DNA from: Xanthomonas vesicatoria ATCC 35937
GTDB taxonomy: Bacteria > Pseudomonadota > Gammaproteobacteria > Xanthomonadales > Xanthomonadaceae
Assembly (NCBI RefSeq): GCF_001908725.1
Contig: NZ_CP018725.1
Span: 992,001 to 1,056,000 of the forward strand
Direction: 5' to 3'
Length of the DNA: 64,000 nucleotides
Shown here: one piece after another, positions 37,911 to 46,538 of the stretch
Position numbering within the stretch: the stretch's first letter is position 1
How the letters are laid out: every line of letters starts with the position of its first letter
The notes under the pieces: model-generated
Told to the model about the DNA's origin: nothing
The model's input: the letters and a program-made list of their open reading frames with translations, nothing else
The model's database searches: none
Position numbers and translations under genes: made by a program

Positions 37911-39377
37911 TCAACCATTCTCAAGCAGGAAGCGCGCCTTGACCGCCTGCCCCTGCTCCGGAAATTGATCACGCACCAGCTGCAACACCCGCGTGCGCTG
38001 TGCGCCAGCCTGCAGTTCGCCGTGCCGCAGCGCCAGTACAAACCAGTGCTGCGCCAGCTCGGCGCGTGGCGCATCGATATCGCACTCCTTCAGCAACCGC
38101 TCGGCGTCGGCCAGCAGCCCGTTACGCAGGCACGCGTCGACCAAAGCCATGCGTGCCGGCAGCGCAACGGCAATCTTGTCCTTGCCCAGTTCTGCTGCCA
38201 CGCCCAGCTGGACGCGTGTCTGTTGCGCGCTATGGCTGGGCAGGTGCAGCAGCGTCTGCGCGTGGCGCACGGCCTCATGCATGCGCCCGGCGTTGCGGGC
38301 AACGCGATAGCGGGCCAGCGCGATCTCGGAACTGTGCGGCGTCTCACCGGCAAGCTCGGCGAGCAGCCGCTCGGCTTCGAGGTTTTCCATGCGGCCCAGA
38401 TGTCGCTGCGCTCGCTCCCAGCGGTCGTCCACCTGCGCGGCAGCGTCCTCGTCCATGAAGGCCGGGCGGATCTGTCGCACCGCCACCAGCAACGCGCCGA
38501 GCAGCGCACCGCTGATCAACCCGCCGGCATGCGCTTCGAACGCGACACCGCCGTTATCGCTACCCAGCAGGCTGTACAGCTCCCAGCCCAGCCATAGAGG
38601 CAGCAGCAAAATCGCCGGGCCGCGCACGTAGTTGAAGACCACGAAAAACCAGTAGAAAAACCGCACGCGACGGCGCCCCCACACCACGCAGAACGCTCCC
38701 ATCAAGGCGGCGATGGCACCGGACGCGCCCAGCCCGCCACCGGGTTCGCCCCAGCGCCACCAGAGACTCGCTGCGCTGGCACCGAAGCCACCCAGCAGAT
38801 ACAGCAGCAGGAACCAGCCGCTGCCGATCGCCCCTTCCAGCAAGGTGCCCAGCGCCAATAGAAACACCATGTTGCCGAACAGATGATCCAAGTCGCCATG
38901 CAGGAAGGTGGCGGTGAACATGCGCGCCGGCGACCACTCCGAACTGCGTTGCAGATGCCGCAGCGTGAACACCTTGGACAAGCGGGCATCGTAGGGTGCA
39001 CGCAGGCCGCGCCACTCGCGCATCTGCGCTTCGTCCTTGAACAGCGCCCCGCTGCGCAACGCCCGCGCAAAGGCGGCATCGTGCATCGTCAGATGCGCCA
39101 GATACATAGTGCGTTGCGGCGCCGGAACGCTGTCCAGCTTGCCCTGCCGCGCGGCGCGCAGTTTGGGATCGGCGGTCTGCGCCAGGTAGTGTGCGTGGGC
39201 CTGCGCTTCGAGCGTGCCCAGCCCGGACTCGACGTAGTAATGCACGGCGTTGTCGACCAGCCCGTCGTCCTTGCGCTGATAACCCAGATAGATCACGACA
39301 TTGATCAGCACCAGCAGCAGGGTCACCCACGGAATGTTCTGGCGCGACCAAGGTTTGTGCAGCGGCATGAGCAACAT
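37911..39377 (-). CDS. Rhomboid-family serine protease with C-terminal TPR-like region
   Basis: The 488-residue protein has a rhomboid core: [11 protein letters not shown] (residues 160-170), the nucleophile Ser219 in GASGAIAAL and the general base His283 in EAHAGG. A long insertion lies between the first helix and the HGD motif. After about residue 300 comes a soluble helical region (ERAQRHLGRMENLEAERLLAEL) resembling TPR repeats. The first 178 codons and the upstream region are duplicated at 39614-40149, but this copy is complete. It is divergent from greB. Confidence 0.92.
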   Translation of the reverse strand: MLLMPLHKPWSRQNIPWVTLLLVLINVVIYLGYQRKDDGLVDNAVHYYVESGLGTLEAQAHAHYLAQTADPKLRAARQGKLDSVPAPQRTMYLAHLTMHDAAFARALRSGALFKDEAQMREWRGLRAPYDARLSKVFTLRHLQRSSEWSPARMFTATFLHGDLDHLFGNMVFLLALGTLLEGAIGSGWFLLLYLLGGFGASAASLWWRWGEPGGGLGASGAIAALMGAFCVVWGRRRVRFFYWFFVVFNYVRGPAILLLPLWLGWELYSLLGSDNGGVAFEAHAGGLISGALLGALLVAVRQIRPAFMDEDAAAQVDDRWERAQRHLGRMENLEAERLLAELAGETPHSSEIALARYRVARNAGRMHEAVRHAQTLLHLPSHSAQQTRVQLGVAAELGKDKIAVALPARMALVDACLRNGLLADAERLLKECDIDAPRAELAQHWFVLALRHGELQAGAQRTRVLQLVRDQFPEQGQAVKARFLLENG

Positions 39378-39450
39378 GACGACGTCCGTGTCTTAAGAAT
39401 GGCGCAAAGCTTCGCCGGGCGATGGCAGATGCGCAAGCCGTCCATGCGCG

Positions 39451-40149
39451 CTAGCATCGCGCCCCCGCTGTCCGATACCCCAAGCCCCACATGAGCCGCT
39501 GGCGCCCGCCCGCCGAAAAAAGCACTGCGTTGATCACGCCCGAGGGGCACAGCCGTCTGAAGGTCGAGCTGGAAGACCTGTGGCGGGTGCGGCGCCCCGA
39601 GGTGGTGCGTGCAAAGGTGCCCAGCGCCAATAGAAACACCATGTTGCCGAACAGATGATCCAAGTCGCCATGCAGGAAGGTGGCGGTGAACATGCGCGCC
39701 GGCGACCACTCCGAACTGCGTTGCAGATGCCGCAGCGTGAACACCTTGGACAAGCGGGCATCGTAGGGTGCACGCAGGCCGCGCCACTCGCGCATCTGCG
39801 CTTCGTCCTTGAACAGCGCCCCGCTGCGCAACGCCCGCGCAAAGGCGGCATCGTGCATCGTCAGATGCGCCAGATACATAGTGCGTTGCGGCGCCGGAAC
39901 GCTGTCCAGCTTGCCCTGCCGCGCGGCGCGCAGTTTGGGATCGGCGGTCTGCGCCAGGTAGTGTGCGTGGGCCTGCGCTTCGAGCGTGCCCAGCCCGGAC
40001 TCGACGTAGTAATGCACGGCGTTGTCGACCAGCCCGTCGTCCTTGCGCTGATAACCCAGATAGATCACGACATTGATCAGCACCAGCAGCAGGGTCACCC
40101 ACGGAATGTTCTGGCGCGACCAAGGTTTGTGCAGCGGCATGAGCAACAT
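39451..40149 (-). pseudogene. Truncated rhomboid copy fused to antisense greB sequence
   Basis: The second copy of the rhomboid start gives an open frame of 232 residues. The first 178 are identical to the intact protein, up to [19 protein letters not shown]; the remaining 54 come from the reverse strand of the greB fragment and intergenic DNA. It lacks the catalytic serine, the catalytic histidine and most membrane helices, so it cannot be a protease. It keeps the duplicated upstream region and may still be transcribed. Confidence 0.85.
39491..39658 (+). pseudogene. Truncated greB copy
   Basis: The first 41 codons match greB exactly ([20 protein letters not shown]...PEVVRA), then 14 foreign codons from antisense rhomboid sequence lead to a TGA. 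The fragment lacks the acidic tip of the coiled coil and the whole C-terminal domain, so it is non-functional. It arose from the 772-bp tandem duplication; the intact gene is at 40263. Confidence 0.88.
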
Positions 40150-40262
40150 GACGACGTCCGTGTCTTAAGAATGGCGCAAAGCTTCGCCGGGCGATGGCAG
40201 ATGCGCAAGCCGTCCATGCGCGCTAGCATCGCGCCCCCGCTGTCCGATACCCCAAGCCCCAC

Positions 40263-40766
40263 ATGAGCCGCTGGCGCCCGCCCGCCGAAAAAAGCACTGC
40301 GTTGATCACGCCCGAGGGGCACAGCCGTCTGAAGGTCGAGCTGGAAGACCTGTGGCGGGTGCGGCGCCCCGAGGTGGTGCGTGCACTGGCCGCAGCTGCC
40401 GCCGAGGGCGACCGGTCGGAAAATGCCGAGTACACCTACCGCAAGAAGCAGCTGGGCGAGATCGACCGGCGTGTGCGCTATCTCAGCAAACGCCTGGAAG
40501 CGCTGCGCGTGGTGGACACCGCCCCCACCGACCCGAACGCCGTGTTTTTCGGTGCGCAGGTGGAGCTGGAAGATGCTGATAGCGGCGAGCTATTGCGCTA
40601 CCGCATCGTCGGCCCGGACGAAACCGACGCCGTCCTGGGCTGGATCAGTATCGATTCGCCGCTGGCGCGCGCGTTGTTGAAAAAACGCGTGGACGATGAG
40701 TTCGAGGCACAACTACCCGCCGGTAAGCACACCTTCGTTGTGGTGTCGGTGGATTACGGCAGGTAG
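40263..40766 (+). CDS. greB: Transcription elongation factor GreB
   Basis: GreB rescues backtracked RNA polymerase by stimulating transcript cleavage. The 167-residue product has the N-terminal coiled coil with the acidic tip GDRSENAEY (Asp50 and Glu53) and the C-terminal FKBP-like domain ending [34 protein letters not shown], and the VRYLSKRLE part in particular, favours GreB over GreA. Its first 41 codons and the region upstream of it are duplicated in unit 1 of the tandem repeat. Confidence 0.95.
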   Translation: MSRWRPPAEKSTALITPEGHSRLKVELEDLWRVRRPEVVRALAAAAAEGDRSENAEYTYRKKQLGEIDRRVRYLSKRLEALRVVDTAPTDPNAVFFGAQVELEDADSGELLRYRIVGPDETDAVLGWISIDSPLARALLKKRVDDEFEAQLPAGKHTFVVVSVDYGR

Positions 40767-41042
40767 TGCGCGGGTAACGCAGGGCCGATCTGTGGGGCGC
40801 GGGCTGACGCGATGGTGTGGTCTGCGAGAAGCATCGCCGCTGACGCTAGCGCCATTCTGCTCGCGATGCCCTCACCGGCGGGGCTCAGCGCCGGCGGTTG
40901 ACGCAATCGACTGAGCTGCAGTTGCGAAGCGTGCGCGATTGGCTTGATCGCGAACGCATCGTCACATTCTGACGCGCTCCTACAACGGGCCAGTGGCGGC
41001 GCGGTGGCGCACATTGCGCAACGTGCACCACCTCGTGGCTGG
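40767..41042. other. 276-base intergenic region
   Basis: This lies between the convergent ends of greB and rimO. CGCTCCTACAACGGGCCAGT at 40976-40995 resembles the reverse complement of the GTAGGAGCG end of the REP motif at 23704. No terminator with a T-run is visible. Confidence 0.35.
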
Positions 41043-42416
41043 TTACACCATCTGCAGATTCAGCGCGCGCCCGTGCTGGGCAGCGCCGGTGGGCGGCAAC
41101 GCGTCGCCAAACAGATCGTGCTCGTCGCTGTCGGTGATTTCCACGTCGATCAGGTCGCCGACCTTCAAACCCAGTTCGCCGCCGTTCTGGATATGCACCA
41201 GGCCGTCGATTTCCGGCGCATCGGCGCGCGAACGCGCCACTGCGATGTCGTCTTCGATCAGGTCGACCAGGCATTGCTGCACGCTGCCGATCTTGGCTTC
41301 CAGCCGCGCGGCGGAGATCTCCGCCTGCCTGGCCATGAAACGCGCCAGCCGCTGCTGCTTCACCTCTTCCGGCACCGGGTCCGGCAGCGCGTTGGCGCTG
41401 GCGCCGTCCACCGGCGAATACGCGAACGCGCCGACACGATCCAGCTGCGCCTGATCCAGGAACTCCAGCAGCGATTCGAACTCGGCATCGGTCTCGCCGG
41501 GGAAACCGACGATGAAGGTCGAGCGCACCGTGATCTCCGGGCACATCGCCTTCCAGCGCTGCACACGCTCCAGCGTCTTTTCCACCGCACCGGGCCGCTT
41601 CATCAGCTTGAGGATGCGCGGGCTGGCGTGCTGGAACGGGATATCCAGATACGGCAACAGCTTGCCTTCGGCCATCAGCGGGATCACGTCGTCCACGTGC
41701 GGGTACGGGTACACGTAATGCAGGCGCGTCCACACGCCCAGCTCCGACAGGCCTTCGCACAGCGCCTTCATGCGGGTCTGGTACATGCGGTCGCGCCACG
41801 GGCGCTCGGCGTACTTCAGGTCCACGCCATAGGCCGAGGTGTCCTGCGACACCACCAGCAACTCCTTGACCCCGCCGCGCACCAGCCGCTCGGCTTCGCG
41901 CAGGACTTCATCGACCGGACGCGAGGCCAGATCGCCACGCATTGAGGGAATGATGCAGAAGCTGCAGCGGTGATTGCAGCCCTCTGAAATCTTCAAGTAG
42001 GCGTAATGGCGCGGGGTCAGCTTGATGCCGTAGTCGGGCACCAGATCCACGAACGGGTCGTGGCGCGGCGGCAAGGCGGCATGCACCGCTTCCATCACGC
42101 TCTGGTAGTCCTGCGGGCCGGACACCGCCAGCACCTGCGGGTAGGCCTCACGGATTTGTTCGGGGCGCTTGCCCAGGCAGCCGGTGACGATCACCTTGCC
42201 ATTGGCGTTCATCGCCTCGCCGATGGCATCAAGCGATTCGGTCACCGCCGAGTCGATGAAGCCGCAGGTATTGACCACCACCACATCGGCCGCGTCGTAG
42301 CTGGGCACGATGTCGTAGCCCTCCACGCGCAGCTGGGTGAGGATGCGTTCGGAATCGACGAGCGCCTTCGGACAGCCAAGGCTGACGAAGCCGACTTTGG
42401 GGTTCAGCTGGGACAT
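41043..42416 (-). CDS. rimO: Ribosomal protein uS12 methylthiotransferase
   Basis: RimO adds a methylthio group to an aspartate of ribosomal protein S12. The 457-residue radical-SAM enzyme has the N-terminal cluster cysteines Cys15, Cys51 and Cys80 (LGCPKAL, NTCGFID, TGCLGKR) and the radical-SAM triad Cys147, Cys151 and Cys154 (CNHRCSFC). A C-terminal TRAM-type domain ([19 protein letters not shown]) completes the family layout. It appears monocistronic. Confidence 0.96.
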   Translation of the reverse strand: MSQLNPKVGFVSLGCPKALVDSERILTQLRVEGYDIVPSYDAADVVVVNTCGFIDSAVTESLDAIGEAMNANGKVIVTGCLGKRPEQIREAYPQVLAVSGPQDYQSVMEAVHAALPPRHDPFVDLVPDYGIKLTPRHYAYLKISEGCNHRCSFCIIPSMRGDLASRPVDEVLREAERLVRGGVKELLVVSQDTSAYGVDLKYAERPWRDRMYQTRMKALCEGLSELGVWTRLHYVYPYPHVDDVIPLMAEGKLLPYLDIPFQHASPRILKLMKRPGAVEKTLERVQRWKAMCPEITVRSTFIVGFPGETDAEFESLLEFLDQAQLDRVGAFAYSPVDGASANALPDPVPEEVKQQRLARFMARQAEISAARLEAKIGSVQQCLVDLIEDDIAVARSRADAPEIDGLVHIQNGGELGLKVGDLIDVEITDSDEHDLFGDALPPTGAAQHGRALNLQMV

Positions 42417-42599
42417 GGAAGCAGGAGCCTGGGAAACGGAGCGGCCTTGGGCCTGGGCAAGGCCAATTATAGCGGCGTGCGGGCAGCGCTCTGAACCGCC
42501 GCGCCGGGCCAGCCCGGCCGGCTTTGCGAAACCCTCACTTTTCGCGATGCCGGTCCGGTCGATAATGCGCGCCTCCCTCGCTGCACATCAGGAATCCCC

Positions 42600-43262
42600 A
42601 TGGGTCACTGGACCACACTCGACACCCCCGACGGCCAGGTCGCCGCCTGGCACGCCACCCCCGCCACCAGCCCGCGCGGCGGCCTGGTGGTCATCCAGGA
42701 GATCTTCGGCGTCAACGAGCATATCCGGGCAGTGGCCGACGACTACGCCGCGCGCGGCTATGAGGTGCTGGCACCGGCCTTTTTCGATCTGGAAGAAAAG
42801 GACGTACAGCTGCCCTACGACCAGGAAAGCCTGCAGCGCGGCCTGGCACTGGCCAATGCGGTCGGCCTGGAGCGCGCAGTGGAGGTTGTCAAATCCGCCG
42901 CCACGCTACTGACCCGCGCCGGCAAGGTGGGCACGGTGGGCTATTGCTGGGGCGGCTCGGTGGCGCTGCTGTCGGCCATCCGCCTGGGCCTGCCATCGGT
43001 AAGCTATTACGGCGGCCGCAACACCCAGCTGCTGGACGAAACGCCCAAGGCGCCGGTGATGTTCCATTTCGGCGAACGCGACGCCAGCATCCCGCCGGAG
43101 GCGATCCAGGCTCACCGCGAGAAACTGCCGCAGATGGAAACCTTCGTATATCCCACCGGGCACGCCTTCAACCGCAGCATCGACCCCACCCATTACGATG
43201 CCGACAGCGCCGATCGGGCACTCGAACGCACCCTGGGCTTTTTCGAGGCGCACTTGGGATGA
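42600..43262 (+). CDS. Dienelactone hydrolase family protein
   Basis: The 220-residue alpha/beta hydrolase has the cysteine nucleophile Cys116 in GYCWGG, the acid in FGERDASIPPE and the histidine in PTGHAFNRS, the triad of the dienelactone hydrolase family. QEIFGVNEHIRAVADDYA is the conserved N-terminal segment. No aromatic-degradation genes lie nearby, so the natural substrate is unknown. The stop overlaps the HIT gene start as ATGA. Confidence 0.92.
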   Translation: MGHWTTLDTPDGQVAAWHATPATSPRGGLVVIQEIFGVNEHIRAVADDYAARGYEVLAPAFFDLEEKDVQLPYDQESLQRGLALANAVGLERAVEVVKSAATLLTRAGKVGTVGYCWGGSVALLSAIRLGLPSVSYYGGRNTQLLDETPKAPVMFHFGERDASIPPEAIQAHREKLPQMETFVYPTGHAFNRSIDPTHYDADSADRALERTLGFFEAHLG

Positions 43263-43696
43263 GCGTGCCGGCATCGAGCGCCCCTTCGGCAGGCGAGTTC
43301 CAGCTGGATCCGCGGCTGGCGGCCGACAGCGTGTTTGTCGCCGACGGGCCGCTGTCGCAGGTGCGCCTGATGGACGACACCCGTTTCCCCTGGCTGGTGC
43401 TGGTGCCGCGCGTGGCCGATGTCAGCGAGTGGATCGATCTGGATGGTGGCCAGCAGCGCCTGTTGCTGGCCGAAATCAACCAGCTTTCGCAACTGCTACG
43501 CGCGGAGCCTGCGGTGACAAAGCTCAACATCGGAGCACTGGGCAATATCGTGCAGCAGCTGCACGTGCACCTGGTCGGCCGTCATCCCGGCGATGCGGCC
43601 TGGCCAGGGCCGGTCTGGGGCAGCGGCCCGGCTCAGCGGTTTGCCGCCGACACACTGCAGGAGCGTGTCGCGGCATGGGCGCAGCGGCTACGATAG
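43259..43696 (+). CDS. HIT-superfamily protein with degenerate triad
   Basis: The 145-residue product has the fold and motif region of a HIT protein (LGNIVQQLHVHLVGRHPGDAAWPGPVWG). The motif reads His-Val-His-Leu-Val-Gly, so the third histidine of HxHxH is replaced; the catalytic His is the second of the three in the canonical motif, so nucleotidyl hydrolase activity may persist. The ATG overlaps the dienelactone hydrolase stop, indicating co-translation. The longer upstream frame lies within that gene and is not used. Confidence 0.88.
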   Translation: MSVPASSAPSAGEFQLDPRLAADSVFVADGPLSQVRLMDDTRFPWLVLVPRVADVSEWIDLDGGQQRLLLAEINQLSQLLRAEPAVTKLNIGALGNIVQQLHVHLVGRHPGDAAWPGPVWGSGPAQRFAADTLQERVAAWAQRLR

Positions 43697-43724
43697 GCGC
43701 CCGTTCGCCAACCTGCCCTCTCGC

Positions 43725-43892
43725 ATGAAATCCAATGTCGTCGCCGCACTGATCCTGATCCTTGTGGGCCTGCTGTTTCTGGCCAACAACCTGGGCTGGA
43801 CCAACCTCAGCCTGGGCAAGCTGATCGCCACCTGGTGGCCGGCGGCGCTGGTGGCCTGTGGCATTGGCATGCTGTTCGGGCGTGGCAAGTAG
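43725..43892 (+). CDS. 55-residue LiaF/LiaI-like membrane protein
   Basis: This small protein has two hydrophobic segments (VAALILILVGLLFLANNLGW and the WWPAALVACGIGMLF part) separated by a short polar link. LFLANNLGW and ATWWPA match the transmembrane module at the N-terminus of LiaF-type stress proteins. A near paralogue lies at 44496-44681. It starts 28 bases after the HIT gene stop. Function is unknown. Confidence 0.8.
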   Translation: MKSNVVAALILILVGLLFLANNLGWTNLSLGKLIATWWPAALVACGIGMLFGRGK

Positions 43893-44495
43893 GTAAGGCT
43901 GGGATTCGGGATCGGGGAAGCGTCAGAGCGGTGTATTTACGCTGAAGGCTCTCCATCCGTCGGCGTGTAATTCCTGGCCTGGCATTGCAAATGAATCACC
44001 CGGCGCTCCCCTCTCCCGCCGGAAGAAAGATGCCCCGCGGGGCGGATGAGGGGCACGGGCGAAGCCTCGCCAACCACTGCTAGCAGTCTCTCAGACCTTG
44101 CAGCTTGTGCGCCATGGCGAGCGCTGCACGTTTGCCTGCCCGATTGGGAAAGCTGGTGCGCACCATCTGGTCTGGCACCGAAAGACGAATCGCCTAGCTC
44201 CCTTTCCCATCTCCACTCGAGTGTAAAGATGCGCGCACGAGGCGGATGCGGGTACGGGCGAAGCCTAATGCGCTATCGATGCCGCTTCGAAATGGAACGC
44301 TCGACATCTCCGCCAACGCTGCTTTTCGCGTTGGTCGCGGCTAGCGAGCAGCGGCGGCGCCCACACCTGCGCCAGCGGCCGTCCACGCATGGCGCTGCCG
44401 ACATGACGTTTGTCATCGGCGATTGTTGACTTCCGGCACCTGATCGACGGGCGCATCGAGCGCAGCATGTCCTCACACCAACCGAGGATGTCGTC
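43893..44495. repeat. 603-base intergenic region with two copies of a dispersed element
   Basis: This lies between two paralogous membrane-protein genes. GGCGGATGAGGGGCACGGGC followed by GAAGCC is at 44041-44066, and GGCGGATGCGGGTACGGGCG followed by AAGCC is at 44241-44265. Each is preceded by a CTCCCTTTCCC/CTCCCCTCTCCC-type tract about 40 bases upstream. Copy 1 contains CCCCGCGGGG at 44033-44042. A weaker relative is at 15261-15286. Frames across the region lack support. Confidence 0.6.
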
Positions 44496-44681
44496 ATGAA
44501 CTACCGTCTGATTCCTGCCCTGTTCCTGATCGTCCTGGGCGCGCTGTTTCTGCTGGACAACCTGGGGTTAGCGCAGATGGATGTGGGCCACCTGACCGCG
44601 ACCTGGTGGCCGGTGTTCCTGATTGCCGCCGGTGTGCGCCAATTGCTGCGCTACCGCGAGAAGGCGGCCGCGACCTGTTGA
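44496..44681 (+). CDS. 61-residue LiaF/LiaI-like membrane protein
   Basis: This is a paralogue of the 43725 gene, sharing the pattern LIVLGALFLLDNLG, then a short polar stretch, then TATWWPVFLIAAG. Two membrane helices and a basic C-terminal tail (RQLLRYREKAA) are predicted. The gene is convergent with dcd, 22 bases away. The two copies may derive from a local duplication followed by insertion of the repeat-bearing DNA between them, which is an inference. Confidence 0.8.
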   Translation: MNYRLIPALFLIVLGALFLLDNLGLAQMDVGHLTATWWPVFLIAAGVRQLLRYREKAAATC

Positions 44682-44703
44682 AGGCTACGGCCGCACCAAC
44701 GCA

Positions 44704-45273
44704 TCAGGTGCGCGGCAACGTCACGCCGGTCTGGCCCTGGTACTTGCCGCCGCGGTCCTTGTACGAGGTTTCGCACACTTCGTCGGACTGGAAGAACAAC
44801 ATTTGCGCCACGCCTTCGTTGGCGTAAATGCGCGCCGGCAGTGGCGTGGTATTGCTGAATTCCAGGGTCACGTGGCCCTCCCACTCCGGCTCCAGTGGGG
44901 TCACGTTGACGATGATGCCGCAGCGCGCGTAGGTGCTCTTGCCCAGGCACACCACCAGCGTATCGCGCGGGATGCGGAAATATTCCACCGTGCGCGCCAG
45001 TGCGAAGCTGTTGGGCGGGATGATGCAGACGTCCGATTCGATATCGACAAAGCTGCCCGGATCGAAATGCTTGGGGTCGACGATCGTCGAGTTGATGTTG
45101 GTAAAAATCTTGAACTCGCGCGAGCAGCGCACGTCGTAACCGTAGCTGGAGGTGCCGAAGCTGACGATGCGCTGGCCGACGGCGTCGTGCTTGATCTGGC
45201 CGGGCTCGAACGGCTCGATCATCGCGTGCTGCTCGGCCATGCGCTTGATCCAGCGGTCGCTCTTGATGCTCAT
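44704..45273 (-). CDS. dcd: dCTP deaminase
   Basis: Dcd deaminates dCTP to dUTP, supplying most dTTP in gammaproteobacteria. The 189-residue product (ATG 45273, [12 protein letters not shown]) has the substrate-binding [12 protein letters not shown], the [10 protein letters not shown] segment and the catalytic glutamate in [13 protein letters not shown]. The C-terminal [13 protein letters not shown] lid is intact. The upstream open frame is unrelated to the family. It follows mrp by 96 bases on the same strand. Confidence 0.96.
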   Translation of the reverse strand: MSIKSDRWIKRMAEQHAMIEPFEPGQIKHDAVGQRIVSFGTSSYGYDVRCSREFKIFTNINSTIVDPKHFDPGSFVDIESDVCIIPPNSFALARTVEYFRIPRDTLVVCLGKSTYARCGIIVNVTPLEPEWEGHVTLEFSNTTPLPARIYANEGVAQMLFFQSDEVCETSYKDRGGKYQGQTGVTLPRT

Positions 45274-45369
45274 GCGGTGTTCCTTGAAGACGGAAGGCGG
45301 CAGGCCGGGCGGCCCGCGCGAAAGACGGCAAAGTCTAGCAGCGGCCGGCACCGGAGGCCGGCCGACGCG

Positions 45370-46221
45370 TTACAGCAGCGAGGCGGAAATCGGGATACTG
45401 GCGCGCGGGCGCTTGCCCAATTCTTCCGACAAGCGGCTGGCGGCCACCAGATAGGCCTGGCCGGCCGCAGAGTCCGGCGCCGCAATCACGATCGGCTGGC
45501 CGGCATCGCCCTGCTCGCGGATTCCTACATCCAGCGGCAGCGACCCCAGCAGCGGCACGCCGTACTGCGCGGCCATGCGCTCGCCGCCGCCTTCGCCGAA
45601 CAGATGCTCGCGATGGCCGCAGTTGCTGCAGGTGTGCACCGCCATGTTCTCGATGATGCCCAGCACCGGCACTTCGACCTTTTCGAACATCTTCAGCGCC
45701 TTGCGCGCATCCAGCGTGGCAATGTCCTGCGGCGTGGTCACGATCACCGCGCCGGCCACCGGAATCTTCTGCGACAAGGTCAGCTGGATGTCGCCGGTGC
45801 CAGGCGGCAGATCGATCAGTAAATAATCCAGGTCGTCCCACAGCGTGTCGTTGAATAGCTGGGTCAATGCCGAGGTGGCCATCGGACCGCGCCAGATCAT
45901 CGGGGTGTCCTGATCCACCAGCAGACCGATCGACATCGCCTCGATTCCAAAAGCGCGGAGCGGTTCGATCGACTTGTTATCCGGGCTGTCCGGCTTACCG
46001 CTCAACCCCAGCATCGCCGGCACGCTCGGCCCATAGATGTCGGCGTCCAGCACGCCCACGCGCGCGCCCTGCTGCCGCAGCGCCAGCGCCAGATTTACCG
46101 CGGTGGTGGACTTGCCCACCCCGCCTTTGCCCGACCCTACCGCAATCACATTGCGGATACGCGGGTGCGGCGCCAGTGCGCCCTGCACCGCGTGCGCGGC
46201 GATCCTGCGTTCGCCGCTCAT
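45370..46221 (-). CDS. Mrp/ApbC-type iron-sulfur cluster carrier ATPase
   Basis: The 283-residue P-loop protein has the deviant Walker A GSGKGGVGKST, the switch DLPPGTGD and the cluster-binding Cys-x-x-Cys in HTCSNCGH. It lacks the N-terminal MIP18/FeS-assembly domain found in longer Mrp proteins. The ATG at 46221 (MSGERRIAAHAV) was chosen; the upstream open frame has no family similarity. It delivers Fe-S clusters to target proteins in the cytosol, from knowledge of the family. Confidence 0.92.
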   Translation of the reverse strand: MSGERRIAAHAVQGALAPHPRIRNVIAVGSGKGGVGKSTTAVNLALALRQQGARVGVLDADIYGPSVPAMLGLSGKPDSPDNKSIEPLRAFGIEAMSIGLLVDQDTPMIWRGPMATSALTQLFNDTLWDDLDYLLIDLPPGTGDIQLTLSQKIPVAGAVIVTTPQDIATLDARKALKMFEKVEVPVLGIIENMAVHTCSNCGHREHLFGEGGGERMAAQYGVPLLGSLPLDVGIREQGDAGQPIVIAAPDSAAGQAYLVAASRLSEELGKRPRASIPISASLL

Positions 46222-46538
46222 GCCTGGCTGCCTGCTGCGCCGCCGGCCATTGCGCACGGCTCGTTGTTCCACTTCATCGTTCCCATTACCTATCCCATTC
46301 GTCGAGTGCGGCTGCGCGAACCATGCCGATCGCGCGGCGAAAGACGTCCAGTTTAGCGGCTCATGTCGGTTGCCTCCGCTGTCGGCCTCGCCGCACAACT
46401 CACGTACGCCATGTCATTCGACGACATATTTCACAATTGTGGACACGGAATGAAGGACTTGTTACGTTCGAGCTCCGATTCAGCCCGCGCTCAGCGAGCG
46501 CAGCTGTGGAACTCATCCAGCAAGGAATTTGCACGTTC
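46222..46538. promoter_or_regulatory. Divergent region between mrp and the first TonB-dependent receptor
   Basis: These 317 bases carry both promoters. AAGGAA at 46522-46527 lies 11 bases before the receptor ATG. TTACGTTCG at 46462-46470 recurs at 49817-49825, at nearly the same distance from the second receptor's start, so it may be a shared promoter or regulator element. Confidence 0.4.

Larger units (their letters stand above)
38842..40385. repeat. Direct tandem duplication, two 772-bp units
   Basis: Unit 1 is 38842-39613 and unit 2 is 39614-40385. Wherever I compared them base by base at an offset of 772 they were identical. Each unit spans the first 178 codons of the rhomboid gene (minus), the divergent intergenic region and the first 41 codons of greB (plus). 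The junction at 39613/39614 joins greB codon 41 to antisense rhomboid sequence and shows no extra bases and no microhomology. Complete genes survive outside: rhomboid on the left and greB on the right. It is either a recent duplication or an assembly artefact. Confidence 0.95.
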
